DNA of 6,761 nucleotides, taken from contig JAUHWE010000261.1 in the NCBI GenBank assembly GCA_030424825.1, positions 1-6,761 of the forward strand. Reading direction: 5' to 3'. The position numbers were made by a program, and so were the translations under genes. The stretch comes from Verrucomicrobiia bacterium (GTDB lineage Bacteria > Verrucomicrobiota > Verrucomicrobiia > Opitutales > Opitutaceae). This document shows positions 6,150-6,761 of this stretch, piece after piece. Within the stretch, counting starts at the first letter, position 1; each line of letters opens with the position of its first letter. The notes below the pieces were generated by a model. That model ran no database searches and had not been told where the DNA came from. It was given only the letters and a program-made list of their open reading frames with translations.

Positions 6150-6761
6150 ATGAAATACCTCTCCATTTTCCTCTTCCTTTTCGTATTCCAAATTCTGGTA
6201 ACTGTACCTGTCGTAGCCGAATTCTACGAACGCGACCGGCAGATGATCATCTGTCACCGCACTGCAAACCGGGATGTTCCGGAAAATACGCTCGAATCCC
6301 TCGAAGAATCGGCCCTCCTCGGCGCGGACATCGTCGAGATTGATATCCGTCGTACCTTAGATGGGGAATTGGTACTGCTTCACGACGGGCCGATTGACCG
6401 CGTATCCACTGGTTCCGGCGATGTCGAACAGATGCTGGCGGCAGAGTTCGCTCTATATGACGCCGGTACTTGGATGAATCCTCGCTTTGCCGGTCTCCGG
6501 CACCCGCGTTTTGTTGAAGCGCTGCGGGTGTCGCGCGACCTAGGTCTCAAGCTCAACCTTGATATCAAGTCTACCGGAATCACCCGCCAAGTCTATGATC
6601 TGGTCAAGGCTGAAGGAATGCTCGATCAAGTGCGTTTCGGGGGCAAGGCCCGTGACATCCAGGAAATCGATCCCACCCTGAACACGCAGGAAACCACTTC
6701 CTGGCAGCCGGGGATGTCTTCGGAAGAGGTTGCTAGGCTGCAAAGCCAGGGACTTTTTGTC
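6150..6761 (+). CDS. Exported glycerophosphodiester phosphodiesterase family protein (runs off right edge)
   Basis: The 204 codons in the window are open to the edge. Family members cleave glycerophosphodiesters (deacylated phospholipids) to glycerol 3-phosphate and an alcohol, using a metal-dependent TIM barrel. The N-terminus is a clear signal peptide or anchor (hydrophobic 4-22, VVA before E24), placing the enzyme outside the cytoplasm. Catalytic motifs are HR at 36-37, PENT at 44-47 with E45, VEIDIR with E64 and D66 (63-68), and LLHD with H78-D79 (76-79). Also seen are the family-like DAGTWMNPRFAGLRHP (104-119) and LNLDIK (135-140), where the usual glutamate of the EIK motif is aspartate. 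The ATG at 6150 gives the signal peptide and has no Shine-Dalgarno. It is transcribed away from rtcB, with 417 bp between the two starts. The C-terminal part of the barrel lies outside the window, so completeness cannot be judged, and substrate is unproven. Confidence 0.92.
   Translation, partial: MKYLSIFLFLFVFQILVTVPVVAEFYERDRQMIICHRTANRDVPENTLESLEESALLGADIVEIDIRRTLDGELVLLHDGPIDRVSTGSGDVEQMLAAEFALYDAGTWMNPRFAGLRHPRFVEALRVSRDLGLKLNLDIKSTGITRQVYDLVKAEGMLDQVRFGGKARDIQEIDPTLNTQETTSWQPGMSSEEVARLQSQGLFV

Noticed and set aside
6380..6743. Two minus-strand frames opposite the phosphodiesterase gene
   Set aside because: The plus-strand frame carries all GDPD catalytic motifs; the opposite frames have no family features.
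1..6761. CRISPR array, insertion sequence, tRNA or phage features
   Set aside because: No regularly spaced direct repeats, no transposase motifs, no terminal inverted repeats and no tRNA-like cloverleaf were seen on either strand.

Overview
The window looks like chromosome of a free-living member of the PVC group of bacteria, most likely a planctomycete (possibly Verrucomicrobia). The main evidence is a two-gene pair almost diagnostic of that group: a two-haem multidomain protein (DUF1587/1595/1592/1588/1585) followed by a DUF1552 protein. A secreted formylglycine-type sulfatase lies beside it, and none of the start codons examined has a recognisable Shine-Dalgarno sequence, which also fits. 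Genus cannot be read from the sequence.

Layout: everything from 1 to 5851 lies on the minus strand; one gene on the plus strand runs off the right edge. In minus-strand transcription order: (i) a 31-codon candidate small ORF (5756-5851); (ii) rtcB, an RNA-splicing ligase (4530-5732); (iii) a poorly supported small membrane-protein ORF (4161-4499); (iv) a secreted sulfatase resembling N-sulfoglucosamine sulfohydrolase (2731-4158); (v) a 158-bp gap with weak hairpin signals; (vi) the two-haem DUF1592-family protein (590-2572); (vii) a DUF1552 protein (593 to the left edge), whose ATG overlaps the stop of the previous gene. A 417-bp intergenic region separates rtcB from a divergent, exported glycerophosphodiester phosphodiesterase-like gene (6150 to the right edge).

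How they may work together: the sulfatase, the DUF1592 protein and the DUF1552 protein all carry export signals, so the left 4 kb encodes an envelope or periplasmic set. The sulfatase plausibly desulfates an N-sulfated or related glycan, while the haem/DUF1552 pair has no established biochemical role. RtcB is cytoplasmic RNA repair and probably unrelated. No mobile element, tRNA, rRNA or CRISPR array was seen. The less ordinary observations are the two small ORFs flanking rtcB and the tight coupling of the haem/DUF1552 pair.
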